Notes: generated from the sequence alone by a model not told the origin. Shown: positions 24,288 through 31,913, counted from the stretch's first letter. The stretch: 36,404 nucleotides of DNA from Chryseosolibacter sp036402075 (GCA_036402075.1 DASWTP010000190.1:1-36404); one strand, 5' to 3'. Numbers and translations: made by a program.

Positions 24288-25668
24288 GTTTTTCCTCCTT
24301 CTGTGGCCATCCCAGACTTCCGATTATCATGGCCACCACGCTTAATAACGTTGCCGGCACCAATGTCGGCCAACTTGTTTCGTAAGCTTCAAATATAATC
24401 CACGAAAGCATACCAACCACCATCGAGGCCATCGCTCCTACTCGACTCGAGCGTTTCCAATACAAACCAAACGTTAGTGGGGCAAACAGCGATACCAGGC
24501 TTAGGATGGAAGACTCGCTCACAAGCTCGTAAATGTTCGAGCGCATGCATGCCATGATGGTTGCGAGGATGCTAAACACGAGCACTGCAATTTTCGTCAC
24601 TACCAATATCTGCTTATTGGAAAGTCGGTTTTTTGAAAGTGGCTTCACCAGGTTCTCTGACAGGATCGCTGCCGGTGCCAGGATCACCGAACTGGTTGTG
24701 CTCATGATCGCAGATAAAAGCGATCCGAAGAATAAGATCTGTACCGGGAGCGAAGTATGCTGAAGAACCATGTTAGGTAGCGCAAGCTGAGCATCGCCAT
24801 GGATCTGGTCCGGATACAGATATTTTGTGCAAAGGCTGATGAACAGCGGAAGCATCGCGATCGTCAGGTACATAGCTGCCGCGATGAAACAAGAACGCAT
24901 GGCGGTGGCTGCGGAGTTTGAAGACATGGACCGTTGAAAAACATCCTGTGAGGGAATTGAACCAAGGCCGAGGACGGCCCAGGCGGCAACCCAGCTCACT
25001 ATTTCCTTACCGTCAGCTGGTGGGAAAAATCGGAAGGTATCTGCCGGAGCCTGGTTTAGCACATTTTGAACACCGCCAGCCTTATTGGCCATCACAATGG
25101 CAAGAACAAGCAATCCACCAATGATGATAATCGTCTGAATGAAATCGGTAATGGTGATAGCCCACATTCCTCCGATGTACGTGTAAATGGTAACCACCAC
25201 AGCACTAATTACAATCCCCTCCCACACCGGCATGCCCGTCACTACATTCATGATCAACCCCATGGCGACCAGTTGTGCCGCGATGTAACCAAGGTATGGA
25301 GGGCCTAGAAAAATGCTGGCCGTGAGCTCAGCGTTTCTCCCAAACCGCTTTCGAAAAAAATCGCCCAGGGTGAGCAGGTTTAAATTGTAAAGCTTGCGAA
25401 CGAAGAATACGCCAAAAAGAATAAGGCAAAGAGCCGCCCCGAACGGATCTTCAATCACCGCATAAAGTCCTCCTTCCAAAAATTCCGAAGATGCTCCAAA
25501 CACCGTTTCGGAGCCGAACCACGTGGCAAACATGGCTGTTGAACTCAACGTCAGCGGGAGGCTTCGGCCTGCGAGCATGTAATCGTCAAGCGTTTTAACT
25601 CTGCGTGCAGCCCACACCCCAATGAAAATGGTGAGCAATAAGTAGAGAATGATGGACAGGAGCAGCAA
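24274..25668 (-). CDS. Sodium:solute symporter family (SSSF) transporter
   Basis: This 464-residue inner-membrane protein has about 13 hydrophobic segments and the SSS signatures DDYMLAGRSLPL, ATWFGSETVFGAS, YIGGMWAITITDFIQTIIIIG and GLGSIPSQDVFQRSMSS. It imports an unidentified solute with sodium; substrate cannot be told from sequence (the family covers proline, sugars, pantothenate, nucleosides and others). No ATG is available at the N-terminus: an in-frame TAA lies shortly upstream, the frame begins with TTG at 25668, and the first internal ATG would remove helix 1. So a TTG (or adjacent CTG) start is likely. It overlaps the OsmC gene and lies about 68 bp after the DUF5777-like gene. Confidence 0.9.
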   Translation of the reverse strand: MLLLSIILYLLLTIFIGVWAARRVKTLDDYMLAGRSLPLTLSSTAMFATWFGSETVFGASSEFLEGGLYAVIEDPFGAALCLILFGVFFVRKLYNLNLLTLGDFFRKRFGRNAELTASIFLGPPYLGYIAAQLVAMGLIMNVVTGMPVWEGIVISAVVVTIYTYIGGMWAITITDFIQTIIIIGGLLVLAIVMANKAGGVQNVLNQAPADTFRFFPPADGKEIVSWVAAWAVLGLGSIPSQDVFQRSMSSNSAATAMRSCFIAAAMYLTIAMLPLFISLCTKYLYPDQIHGDAQLALPNMVLQHTSLPVQILFFGSLLSAIMSTTSSVILAPAAILSENLVKPLSKNRLSNKQILVVTKIAVLVFSILATIMACMRSNIYELVSESSILSLVSLFAPLTFGLYWKRSSRVGAMASMVVGMLSWIIFEAYETSWPTLVPATLLSVVAMIIGSLGWPQKEEKHDKN

Positions 25669-25736
25669 CGTTAGTAAGGCCTTATAACCGAGCGGTTAAA
25701 AGTACATACAACGCTGGCACTAATTCAACTTTGTAA

Positions 25737-26630
25737 TTAGTTTTTGTCACGGTTCCCACCGAGCTGGAAGGTACGGGTAACGTTAAACCCCAGATGAATA
25801 TCCCCTTCAAGAACATCACCAGAAGTTTCAGTAATAAATGCGCGCTCAGTCAGGCCGCGGGTGTTGGTGATCACAATCTGGAAAACGTGACCACCGGTTT
25901 CAATGTCGACACCTACTCCAAGTGTATTCTTAAAAGGATTCGTTTCCGGAACGTTCAATCGATAATAGTACTCGCTTGTGATTGCTACGCTTTTTGTCAC
26001 CTTCAGTCTTCCCCCAAATCCGAGGGCAAGCTGGTCGTTCTCTTCAATGGTCTGATCAACGGCATTTTTGTGTACGAAGCTCGGCATTAGCTGAAGGGAG
26101 AAACTGGGCGTGAATTTCCGCGCAATTAAAAGCTGTGTTACATAGGCAAGCCGGTCGATGGTCTTAAAACCGGGAGGCACGTTTTCCTTTTTTGGAGAAC
26201 CTTTGTATGCAATACCGCCAAGGGCCGTGACGGTTACAGGAATGTTTTTAGCGCCTTTACTTTGCCTGATCAACTTATATTTTGCATAGCCGTCCATGGT
26301 TTTATCAACCGAATTCCGACCGTAGCTGATGCTGAGATTATCGGTGATGCCGTAGTCAAGACCATATCGGACATAAGCATCATCCAGTCCAAACAGTTCG
26401 TATAAGCCACCGTTCACCTCGCCAAAGCGGTGAGCAAAAATAAACTCAAGCGTACCCTTCGGTTTCGTCTCCACGGTATGACCATTGACTATGCGCGTTC
26501 CTTTGAAGGTTTGAAAAGCGTAGTCAACATCGCCTGTTTGTGACGACTCAAGTTCTTTCATCAAATCTTCCTGACCAAACGCCACGCCTGAAAGCGCGAG
26601 CAGGGTAAGTCCAAGTATATATCGTTTCAT
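25737..26630 (-). CDS. DUF5777-like beta-barrel outer-membrane protein
   Basis: The 297-residue product starts at ATG 26630 (a TTG two codons upstream is less likely) with a signal peptide (MKRYILGLTLLALSGVAFGQ). The rest alternates amphipathic strands: GTLEFIFAHRFGEVNGGLY, LDYGITDNLSISYGRN, GRLKVTKSVAITSEYYYRL, GVGVDIETGGHVFQIVITN, ending LGFNVTRTFQLG. The FAHRFG and TNTRGLTERAFITE patterns fit the DUF5777 barrel family common in Bacteroidota. It lies downstream of two YceI genes and a cytochrome-like lipoprotein, a grouping I know from this phylum. The function is unknown; binding or transport of a lipid-like or electron-carrying molecule is only a guess from YceI. Confidence 0.82.
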   Translation of the reverse strand: MKRYILGLTLLALSGVAFGQEDLMKELESSQTGDVDYAFQTFKGTRIVNGHTVETKPKGTLEFIFAHRFGEVNGGLYELFGLDDAYVRYGLDYGITDNLSISYGRNSVDKTMDGYAKYKLIRQSKGAKNIPVTVTALGGIAYKGSPKKENVPPGFKTIDRLAYVTQLLIARKFTPSFSLQLMPSFVHKNAVDQTIEENDQLALGFGGRLKVTKSVAITSEYYYRLNVPETNPFKNTLGVGVDIETGGHVFQIVITNTRGLTERAFITETSGDVLEGDIHLGFNVTRTFQLGGNRDKN

Positions 26631-26668
26631 TTTCAATAGTTGAATTATCAGATAGTGGTGGATACAAT

Positions 26669-27208
26669 TTATTTCATCGGTTTGTAGACGAAATCGATTC
26701 TGACTTCGACTTCCTCAGCAATATTTTGCCATACAAGTTTGGGGATTTTTATATTATAATCAGCGAGCACTACGATGAATTTTGCTTTCATGATCGCTTT
26801 TCCCCCCTCAAACTGAATTGTGCCGGGCACCTGAATGTCTTTCGTCACTCCATGCATGGTAAGTTTACCGGCTGCCGTTACGTTTTGTGGTCCCTTCGCA
26901 TTAACGTCATACCCCTTTAGCCTGCCGTTAAAGAGGGCTTTCGGAAACTTCTCTGTCTCCATATACTTCTCGTTAAAGTGTTCACGCATAAGCGCCTTCG
27001 GGAAAATAAAATCCTTGATCTTGACGATATACACCAGCTCACCACTAGTCGAATTGAAAAGGCTTCCCACCATCGTGTTTTCAGCGGTGATGTCTTCGAT
27101 GGCAGCATCAGAGAAAAACGAGATTGCACCGCTTTCGGTTGAAAATTTCTGAGCAAACGCAAGGCTGGTTGTCAAAAAGAACAGGGAGAGGAATAGGCCA
27201 AGCTTCAT
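26669..27208 (-). CDS. YceI family periplasmic protein, copy 2
   Basis: The 179-residue product starts at ATG 27208 (MKLGLFLSLFFLTTSLAFAQ, a signal peptide). A TTG at 27235 would extend it into the upstream gene and is rejected. YceI proteins are lipocalin-like beta-barrels that bind long polyisoprenoid or similar lipids in the periplasm. Visible motifs: ISFFSDAAIEDITAEN, HFNEKYMETEKFPKALFNG, LTMHGVTKDIQVPG and ADYNIKIPKLVWQNIAEEVEV. It is clearly paralogous to the gene just upstream (7 bp gap) and shares most of those blocks, so the pair arose by tandem duplication. Confidence 0.92.
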   Translation of the reverse strand: MKLGLFLSLFFLTTSLAFAQKFSTESGAISFFSDAAIEDITAENTMVGSLFNSTSGELVYIVKIKDFIFPKALMREHFNEKYMETEKFPKALFNGRLKGYDVNAKGPQNVTAAGKLTMHGVTKDIQVPGTIQFEGGKAIMKAKFIVVLADYNIKIPKLVWQNIAEEVEVRIDFVYKPMK

Positions 27209-27215
27209 TGAAATG

Positions 27216-27749
27216 CTATTGTGGTTTGAAAGCAAAGTCGGCAGTTACTTCAACCTGCTCGGCAATGTTTTGCAGCAGCAGTTGAGGAATCGCGATGTTG
27301 TAGTCGGCAAGCTTTACCATGAACTTTGTATTGAACTGAAGTTTGCTTCCCTGCCTCGTGATTGTGCCCGGAATCTCAACTTCCCTGGTTACACCATGAA
27401 TCGTCATTTTGCCTACGGCTTTCGCTGACTGCAATCCTGTTTTGGTTTTGTCATAGCCTTGCACATTTCCCTGGAATGTCGCTTTCGGAAATTTATCTGA
27501 CTCCATGTATTTTTCGTTGAAGTGCTCCTGCATCAACGCTTTGGCAAACTTGAATGCGTTGACAGGAATCGAAAACACGATGTCGCCATTGTCTGAATTA
27601 AAAATTCCGGAAGCCTTTTTATTTGTGGCCGTGATATCTTCAATCAGGGCGTCCGAAAAAAAGACCACGTTCGATTTCTCGACAGTAAATTTCTGTGCTA
27701 CAGAGGCAGTGGAAGCCAGGAATAAAGCCACAAACAGGGATCGCGTCAT
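27216..27749 (-). CDS. YceI family periplasmic protein, copy 1
   Basis: The 177-residue product has a short signal peptide (MTRSLFVALFLASTASVAQ) and the YceI lipocalin-like fold. The motifs VVFFSDALIEDITATNK, HFNEKYMESDKFPKATFQG, MTIHGVTREVEIPG and ADYNIAIPQLLLQNIAEQVEV line up block by block with the next gene. It starts 3 bp after the stop of the cytochrome-like lipoprotein gene, so the two are translationally close. The two YceI copies differ mainly in the strand between the SDA and HFNEKYM motifs and in the IQFEGGK/ITRQGSK stretch, which may give different ligands. Confidence 0.92.
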   Translation of the reverse strand: MTRSLFVALFLASTASVAQKFTVEKSNVVFFSDALIEDITATNKKASGIFNSDNGDIVFSIPVNAFKFAKALMQEHFNEKYMESDKFPKATFQGNVQGYDKTKTGLQSAKAVGKMTIHGVTREVEIPGTITRQGSKLQFNTKFMVKLADYNIAIPQLLLQNIAEQVEVTADFAFKPQ

Positions 27750-27752
27750 AGC

Positions 27753-28121
27753 TTAATTATTAGGTGCGTCATCATCTATCCAGCAGGCAATTGCGTTGAT
27801 TTGGTCCTGGCTTAATCCGCCTTTCGGACTGCTCGCGGGAGGCATAATGCGGTTGACTACAAAGTTTTTCACGTTTCCGTGCTGTGCATTTTCCTGGAAC
27901 ACTGCAAAGTTGGACCAGTCCCGGTCGGCACCAAGGCTCCCGTTGTGGCATCCTGAGATCGCACATTTTGATTCCAGAATCGGTTTTATGTCTTCGAGGT
28001 AACTGACCTCGTTATCCGGGCAGTTGTATGTCGGGAAATCATGATCGGCACATGACAACTGGAATCCGAAGACAACGAGGAATGAAAGACAAAATAAAGC
28101 AGCGCGTAAAATTCTATTCAT
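27753..28121 (-). CDS. Small cytochrome c-like lipoprotein with a CX4CH motif
   Basis: The 122-residue product has a lipoprotein signal (MNRILRAALFCLSFLVVFGF then QLSC, Cys24). The mature part begins with DNEVSYLEDIKPILESKCAISGCHNG, resembling monohaem cytochrome c domains that open with a helix before the haem site. The haem motif is Cys53-X4-Cys58-His59 instead of CXXCH. Met93 in RIMPP is a possible second axial ligand and QINAIACWIDD looks like the C-terminal helix. It is likely outer-membrane or inner-membrane anchored, facing the periplasm. It is the first gene of the group running into the YceI pair. Whether haem is covalently bound through CX4CH is not known from the sequence. Confidence 0.8.
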   Translation of the reverse strand: MNRILRAALFCLSFLVVFGFQLSCADHDFPTYNCPDNEVSYLEDIKPILESKCAISGCHNGSLGADRDWSNFAVFQENAQHGNVKNFVVNRIMPPASSPKGGLSQDQINAIACWIDDDAPNN

Positions 28122-28233
28122 TATAGAAAGTTAGAAATTGATCGATTCTTCACAAAGATGATTATCTGTTTAAACTCGGAAAATGTAGCACCGTAACAGA
28201 TTCTGCGACAAGGATGGCGATGAGGAAAGGTCT

Positions 28234-28300
28234 AAAATGAGAAATCCCCCGTGATCCTGGACCACGGGGGAAATTCATTGTATATAGTTGGATTTAATCT
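28234..28300 (-). ncRNA. Candidate small RNA, copy A
   Basis: The predicted ~67-nt RNA begins AGATTAAATCCAACTATA, continues with an unpaired stretch and ends in a hairpin (CCCCCGTG at 28246-28253 with CACGGGGG at 28263-28270, extendable by inner pairs) and the T-rich tail ATTTCTCATTTT. A perfect TAnnTTTG box (TATATTTG, 28306-28313) lies five bases before the start. There is no clear -33 TTTG. By my hand alignment 53 of 69 positions match copy B, with the 5' part best conserved. No ORF of significance runs through it. A terminator or attenuator role is the main alternative. Confidence 0.55.
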
Positions 28301-28305
28301 TAAAT

Positions 28306-28313
28306 CAAATATA
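28306..28313 (-). promoter_or_regulatory. -7 box for candidate small RNA A
   Basis: TATATTTG on the minus strand matches TAnnTTTG exactly and sits five bases upstream of the conserved AGATTAAA start, one base more than in copy B. The -33 position reads TGGC rather than TTTG, so this promoter may be weaker or need an activator. Confidence 0.5.
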
Positions 28314-28412
28314 TACGGGCGCGCCCTGTCAGCCATCACCGAATCGACTACAAACAAAATAAGAGGTTAAGCTGCAATTTTTACGGATAGGATGCTTGAA
28401 ACCAGCTGGGCT

Positions 28413-28478
28413 AAAATCGAAAATCCCCCAAAGTCCTTGACAGTGGGGGATTTTCTTGTCTATAGTTGGCTTTAATCT
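28413..28478 (-). ncRNA. Candidate small RNA, copy B
   Basis: The predicted ~66-nt RNA begins AGATTAAAGCCAACTATAG and ends in a perfect hairpin of at least 11 bp (AAAATCCCCCA at 28420-28430 with TGGGGGATTTT at 28444-28454, 13-nt loop), followed by CGATTTT on the minus strand, as in an intrinsic terminator. A full -33/-7 promoter lies directly upstream (28483-28513). The stem bases differ from copy A but pairing is kept, while the leader is nearly identical. It lies about 50 bp after the stop of the small membrane protein gene. Confidence 0.6.
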
Positions 28479-28482
28479 GCTT

Positions 28483-28513
28483 CAAAGGTAAATAAATTAT
28501 CTTTTAAAGCAAA
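28483..28513 (-). promoter_or_regulatory. Bacteroidota consensus promoter for candidate small RNA B
   Basis: On the minus strand TTTG (28510-28513), a 19-bp spacer and TACCTTTG (28483-28490) match the TTTG-N19-TAnnTTTG housekeeping promoter consensus of this phylum. The conserved RNA-like element starts four bases after the box, at the expected +1. Confidence 0.65.
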
Positions 28514-28531
28514 CGTAAAAGTATCGACTAC

Positions 28532-28726
28532 TTACTTTTTCTCATTCTTTTTTGCCGAGTCGAGGGCAACGCTATCCGATTTCAAATATTGCTTTTGTAA
28601 GCGTTCCTTGAGCTGCGACTTTGATCCGGGAAATGTTGTTCGTGAGGAGATATCATAGCTTGCATACGCCAGGAGAATCACGAAAATTACCGCGAGCGCG
28701 ACAAAAATTTTTTTCGACCGACTCAT
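28532..28726 (-). CDS. Small single-pass membrane protein, unknown function
   Basis: The 64-residue product has a basic N-terminus (MSRSKKIF), one hydrophobic helix (about residues 7-24, VALAVIFVILLAYASY) and a charged C-terminal tail rich in Lys, Gln and Ser. I do not recognise a family. Its ATG overlaps the stop codon of the large transporter fusion upstream by one base (TGATG), so the two are translationally coupled and it may be a subunit or accessory of that protein. It is too short for confident homology, but the coupling and the sensible membrane topology argue that it is real. Confidence 0.7.
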   Translation of the reverse strand: MSRSKKIFVALAVIFVILLAYASYDISSRTTFPGSKSQLKERLQKQYLKSDSVALDSAKKNEKK

Positions 28727-31700
28727 CAGATGAACTCGAGTATTTTGTCCGCAAGTTTAACATTGTCAGACAAAAGTTCATAGAACTGATCTTTGTTCAG
28801 CTTGAGGATTACAACTTCTGACTTGGCTATTAGAAGATTAGTATTCACAAAGTTCGGCAGCGGCATCATTTCGCCAATGAACTGCCCCTGCGAAAACTGC
28901 GCAACGAACTGCCCGCGCTGATAGAAATCAATTGTCCCCGTAACGAGGATATAGAAATTGTTATTTGACTTCTCATCGAGAACAAGGGATTCATCGGGCT
29001 TCAGGTGCAACTCATTGCTGATATCCGCCAGGTAAGACAGCGTTAGCCCCGGAATGTTCTCAAAGATACTGATCTTCTGAAAGAACAAGACCTTTTCGAA
29101 GCCCATCATCTTGCGCGAGTGGATAATCAGATTGTCGAGCTCGCGCTTCACATGCTCACCCAGTCTTTTGGTGTGTGCGTGATACTCATCGGAATTCACC
29201 TGGAACAACGACCACGCTGAAACCTCACGGATAAAGAGATCCGGGTTATACAGCTGCGCGATCAAATCGAGCTTGAAGTCAGCAACACGTTGCATGCCAA
29301 TTTGAAACATGACGCACGCCTTTGTCCACCGGTTAGATTGTGTGAAGTCCCGGTTAATGATAAACTTCAGCACCAGTTTTGAATCCAGCTTTACGCGTGG
29401 ATAGAAATCTTCCAATCGATTAATGCGTTCAAGCTCCGTCAGGTCATCGAGCACCGGAATTACTCGCTGTTTCAGCTGATCGGTGAGAAACACATCGAGC
29501 AACTCAATGGCGAAAGTGATTCCATCGGCTGTCCCGCTATCGATATTTTCCTTTACAAGCTGGATCGACCTCGTATCGTACAGCATGGCCAGCAGCATAT
29601 AGATGTGCTCAATATCATTCTGGATCTCCGCCCGAAGTGCTGTTTTGATCTGATTAGTAAAACCATCTTCGCCCACTTCCTGGATGGCGCTGAGATTCCA
29701 GCGGATGTCAGCAATATCGGCTTCGATGGCATATTTGATGCGTGTCATCTGGGAAATTCCCGCTTTAAATCCTGACTCACCCAGCGACAAAAGGACCTGG
29801 GATACCACCAGTTTGTTTGGATAATCAATTTTTCCCCACAACTGATCACGGCCGCGCTGCCCTCCTATTCGACCCATTTCCTGGATGATTTTTAGCATCA
29901 CCTGGGTGTTCTGACCGCTGCGGTAGAAAGCAGCTTCAAGTGCCGGCAACGTATCTTGCCCTATAAGAACTATTGCGTTCATCGCCTGGTTGCTGAAAGC
30001 AGGACTACCAAGACTTTCAATCAGCGCGTTGATCACTTCACCGTTATAGCGCTTAATAGACGTCTTGATCGCGGTATTCCGAACTTTCGGCTCGGTATCA
30101 TTCAGCAATTCCATCAGGTAAGAAATACCCTCCTCCTTAGAGGTATGCAGGAGCAGCTCGGCTGCATAATGACGATCGTTAGGATTCATGGATCGCGTGA
30201 GCTTCTGAATACGCGCCTTCGTGATGTCGCCACCGTTCTCCAGGATCAGCGCCAGGTCGCTCTTGCTGAGAATGTTCTTTATACCGTTGCCCGCCTTAGA
30301 GTCGTCCATGCGGATAACATACTGGTCGGACACTGACAAACCTTTCATCTCATTCATTCGCTCCTGCGCATAATGACGAGTGGCTTCGTCTTCGTTTTTC
30401 ATCAGGTTGTTCACCCACCCTGCAACGTGAGCCGCATTAATTTTTTCGAGGAGCTTGAACGAGAATACCGCACGACTGGCATATGGGGCAGACAACATCT
30501 CCTCGAGGCGACTGGTGATGAGCGTGAATCCGCGCTCAAGCTTCTCCTGCTTGACATCGGCCGTTGACTCCAGTTTCTGCCGAATCTTACCGCGGTAACC
30601 CTGGTAGATCCGGTTCACAACAAGCAGGTAAAGCCCCGCCAGGATAACAAGCAGGACAGAAATATGGATGACCTTAAAGAACGGAAGAAAGGCAAACCCG
30701 AAAATGAAAATACCTGCCACAAAGCGAGCCCCTTCGTTCATCAAACCCTCCACCTTCGATTGAATATTAAAACGAAGGCGGCTGTCAAGGGGAATGAAGA
30801 ACAATTTGAATACAGGATTTTCGAGCGAATCGCGCAGCGTCCAGTTGAACAGGCGGCTCAATGCCACGAACAGGAAGAAATAGAGGAAGCCTGTACCCGA
30901 CACCGCCTTCTCGAACCCGAGCAGCGATCCCATGATTACAGCGCCCAGCGCAAAGATTCCAACCACAATGGGAAGAATGAAAAGCGAAATGCGAAGGCCA
31001 TAGTTCGAGATTATCTTGCTGTTAATAAAAGTCTGGAGGATTAAACTCAAGCCATACACCGCTCCCGTGAAAAACGAGTTGAAGTTCGTTAGTTCACGTT
31101 CGTCCGGGTATTGCTCCCGCACGAGGTTTTGAAACGCATACTGACTAAACATAAGCGTAACCATCGACACGAGAAGAAACAAACCAAGCGAGACGATAAA
31201 TTTATCCTTCACAATGGTCGTAAGGCTTGTTTGCTTACGCACATCCGAATCGAACTCACGCGGATCGTTTTTCGACAATGCAAAGCTGGAGGAGATGGTG
31301 ATCAACAGCATCGACACGATGAGAATGCTGAGACAGCACAGGATCAGATAATTGGATGTATCCGTCACCAATCCGGAAGAAAAAGGAATGATGATCAGGG
31401 TTGCTACGATAGCCGCGATCAGCTGACCCGTGTCGATCCAACCGATGATCCGTTTTGACTGCCGGAAATTAAAAAGTCGGCCGAATATTCCCCAGAAGCT
31501 CAACAGCATAATTGCCGTGATGGGCCCCGTCATGCAATACATCGCAAAGATGTAGGCATTGTGGGAAGCGGGATCGCCAAAATGAAGCAGAAGGTACGCA
31601 CCTACCGTGAACGCCAAAATCAAGATTACGCTGCTCAAGGCAAGTGTAGTGAACTTGATCAGGTTTTGAAAGAATGAAAAGAGGCCGGTAGCAACAATCC

Positions 31701-31887
31701 CCAAAAGACCCGCGATCAGAAAAGCCCTGTTAAGTTGATCACCCAGGCGATTGAGGAACAGTGAATCTGCTGTTACCTGGTACGTGGCAATGAACACCCC
31801 CATGAAGAAACCTGTCGCGAGCATCAGCGTGATCTGCTTCTGCTCCTGCGACTTCATGGTAACGGATCCAGCGAATGCTTCTGCCAT
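28726..31887 (-). CDS. Fusion: Npt/MFS-like transporter, HEAT repeats, cyclic-nucleotide-binding-like domain
   Basis: The 1053-residue product has an N-terminal domain of about 12 membrane segments (about 20-430) resembling the NTP/NDP exchange (Npt1/2, COG3202-like) transporters: ATYQVTADSLFLNRLGDQL, NWTLRDSLENPVFKLFFIPL and RFNIQSKVEGLMNEGARF. It is followed by cytosolic helical HEAT-like repeats (about 480-920; AELLLHTSKEEGISYLMELL, EPKVRNTAIKTSIKRYNGEV). A cNMP-binding fold ends the protein (about 935-1053; FYILVTGTIDFYQRGQFVAQF, GQFIGEM). The phosphate-binding cassette keeps GE but lacks the usual Arg, so cyclic nucleotide binding is doubtful. A shorter start at 31857 (MKSQEQKQITL) is possible; a TAnnTTTG box at 31899-31906 is very close to the first ATG. 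Substrate unknown. Confidence 0.85.
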   Translation of the reverse strand: MAEAFAGSVTMKSQEQKQITLMLATGFFMGVFIATYQVTADSLFLNRLGDQLNRAFLIAGLLGIVATGLFSFFQNLIKFTTLALSSVILILAFTVGAYLLLHFGDPASHNAYIFAMYCMTGPITAIMLLSFWGIFGRLFNFRQSKRIIGWIDTGQLIAAIVATLIIIPFSSGLVTDTSNYLILCCLSILIVSMLLITISSSFALSKNDPREFDSDVRKQTSLTTIVKDKFIVSLGLFLLVSMVTLMFSQYAFQNLVREQYPDERELTNFNSFFTGAVYGLSLILQTFINSKIISNYGLRISLFILPIVVGIFALGAVIMGSLLGFEKAVSGTGFLYFFLFVALSRLFNWTLRDSLENPVFKLFFIPLDSRLRFNIQSKVEGLMNEGARFVAGIFIFGFAFLPFFKVIHISVLLVILAGLYLLVVNRIYQGYRGKIRQKLESTADVKQEKLERGFTLITSRLEEMLSAPYASRAVFSFKLLEKINAAHVAGWVNNLMKNEDEATRHYAQERMNEMKGLSVSDQYVIRMDDSKAGNGIKNILSKSDLALILENGGDITKARIQKLTRSMNPNDRHYAAELLLHTSKEEGISYLMELLNDTEPKVRNTAIKTSIKRYNGEVINALIESLGSPAFSNQAMNAIVLIGQDTLPALEAAFYRSGQNTQVMLKIIQEMGRIGGQRGRDQLWGKIDYPNKLVVSQVLLSLGESGFKAGISQMTRIKYAIEADIADIRWNLSAIQEVGEDGFTNQIKTALRAEIQNDIEHIYMLLAMLYDTRSIQLVKENIDSGTADGITFAIELLDVFLTDQLKQRVIPVLDDLTELERINRLEDFYPRVKLDSKLVLKFIINRDFTQSNRWTKACVMFQIGMQRVADFKLDLIAQLYNPDLFIREVSAWSLFQVNSDEYHAHTKRLGEHVKRELDNLIIHSRKMMGFEKVLFFQKISIFENIPGLTLSYLADISNELHLKPDESLVLDEKSNNNFYILVTGTIDFYQRGQFVAQFSQGQFIGEMMPLPNFVNTNLLIAKSEVVILKLNKDQFYELLSDNVKLADKILEFI

Positions 31888-31913
31888 AGGGTTAATCTCA
31901 AAGGTAAAATAAA

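Larger units (their letters stand above)
28122..28531. other. 410-bp intergenic region holding two candidate small RNAs
   Basis: The gap between the small membrane protein gene and the cytochrome-like gene (both minus strand) holds a duplicated element described in the next entries. About 45 nt upstream of both predicted start points the same 9-mer GTAGTCGAT occurs (minus strand; 28343-28351 and 28523-28531). The 28122-28231 part shows nothing else that I recognise. Confidence 0.6.
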
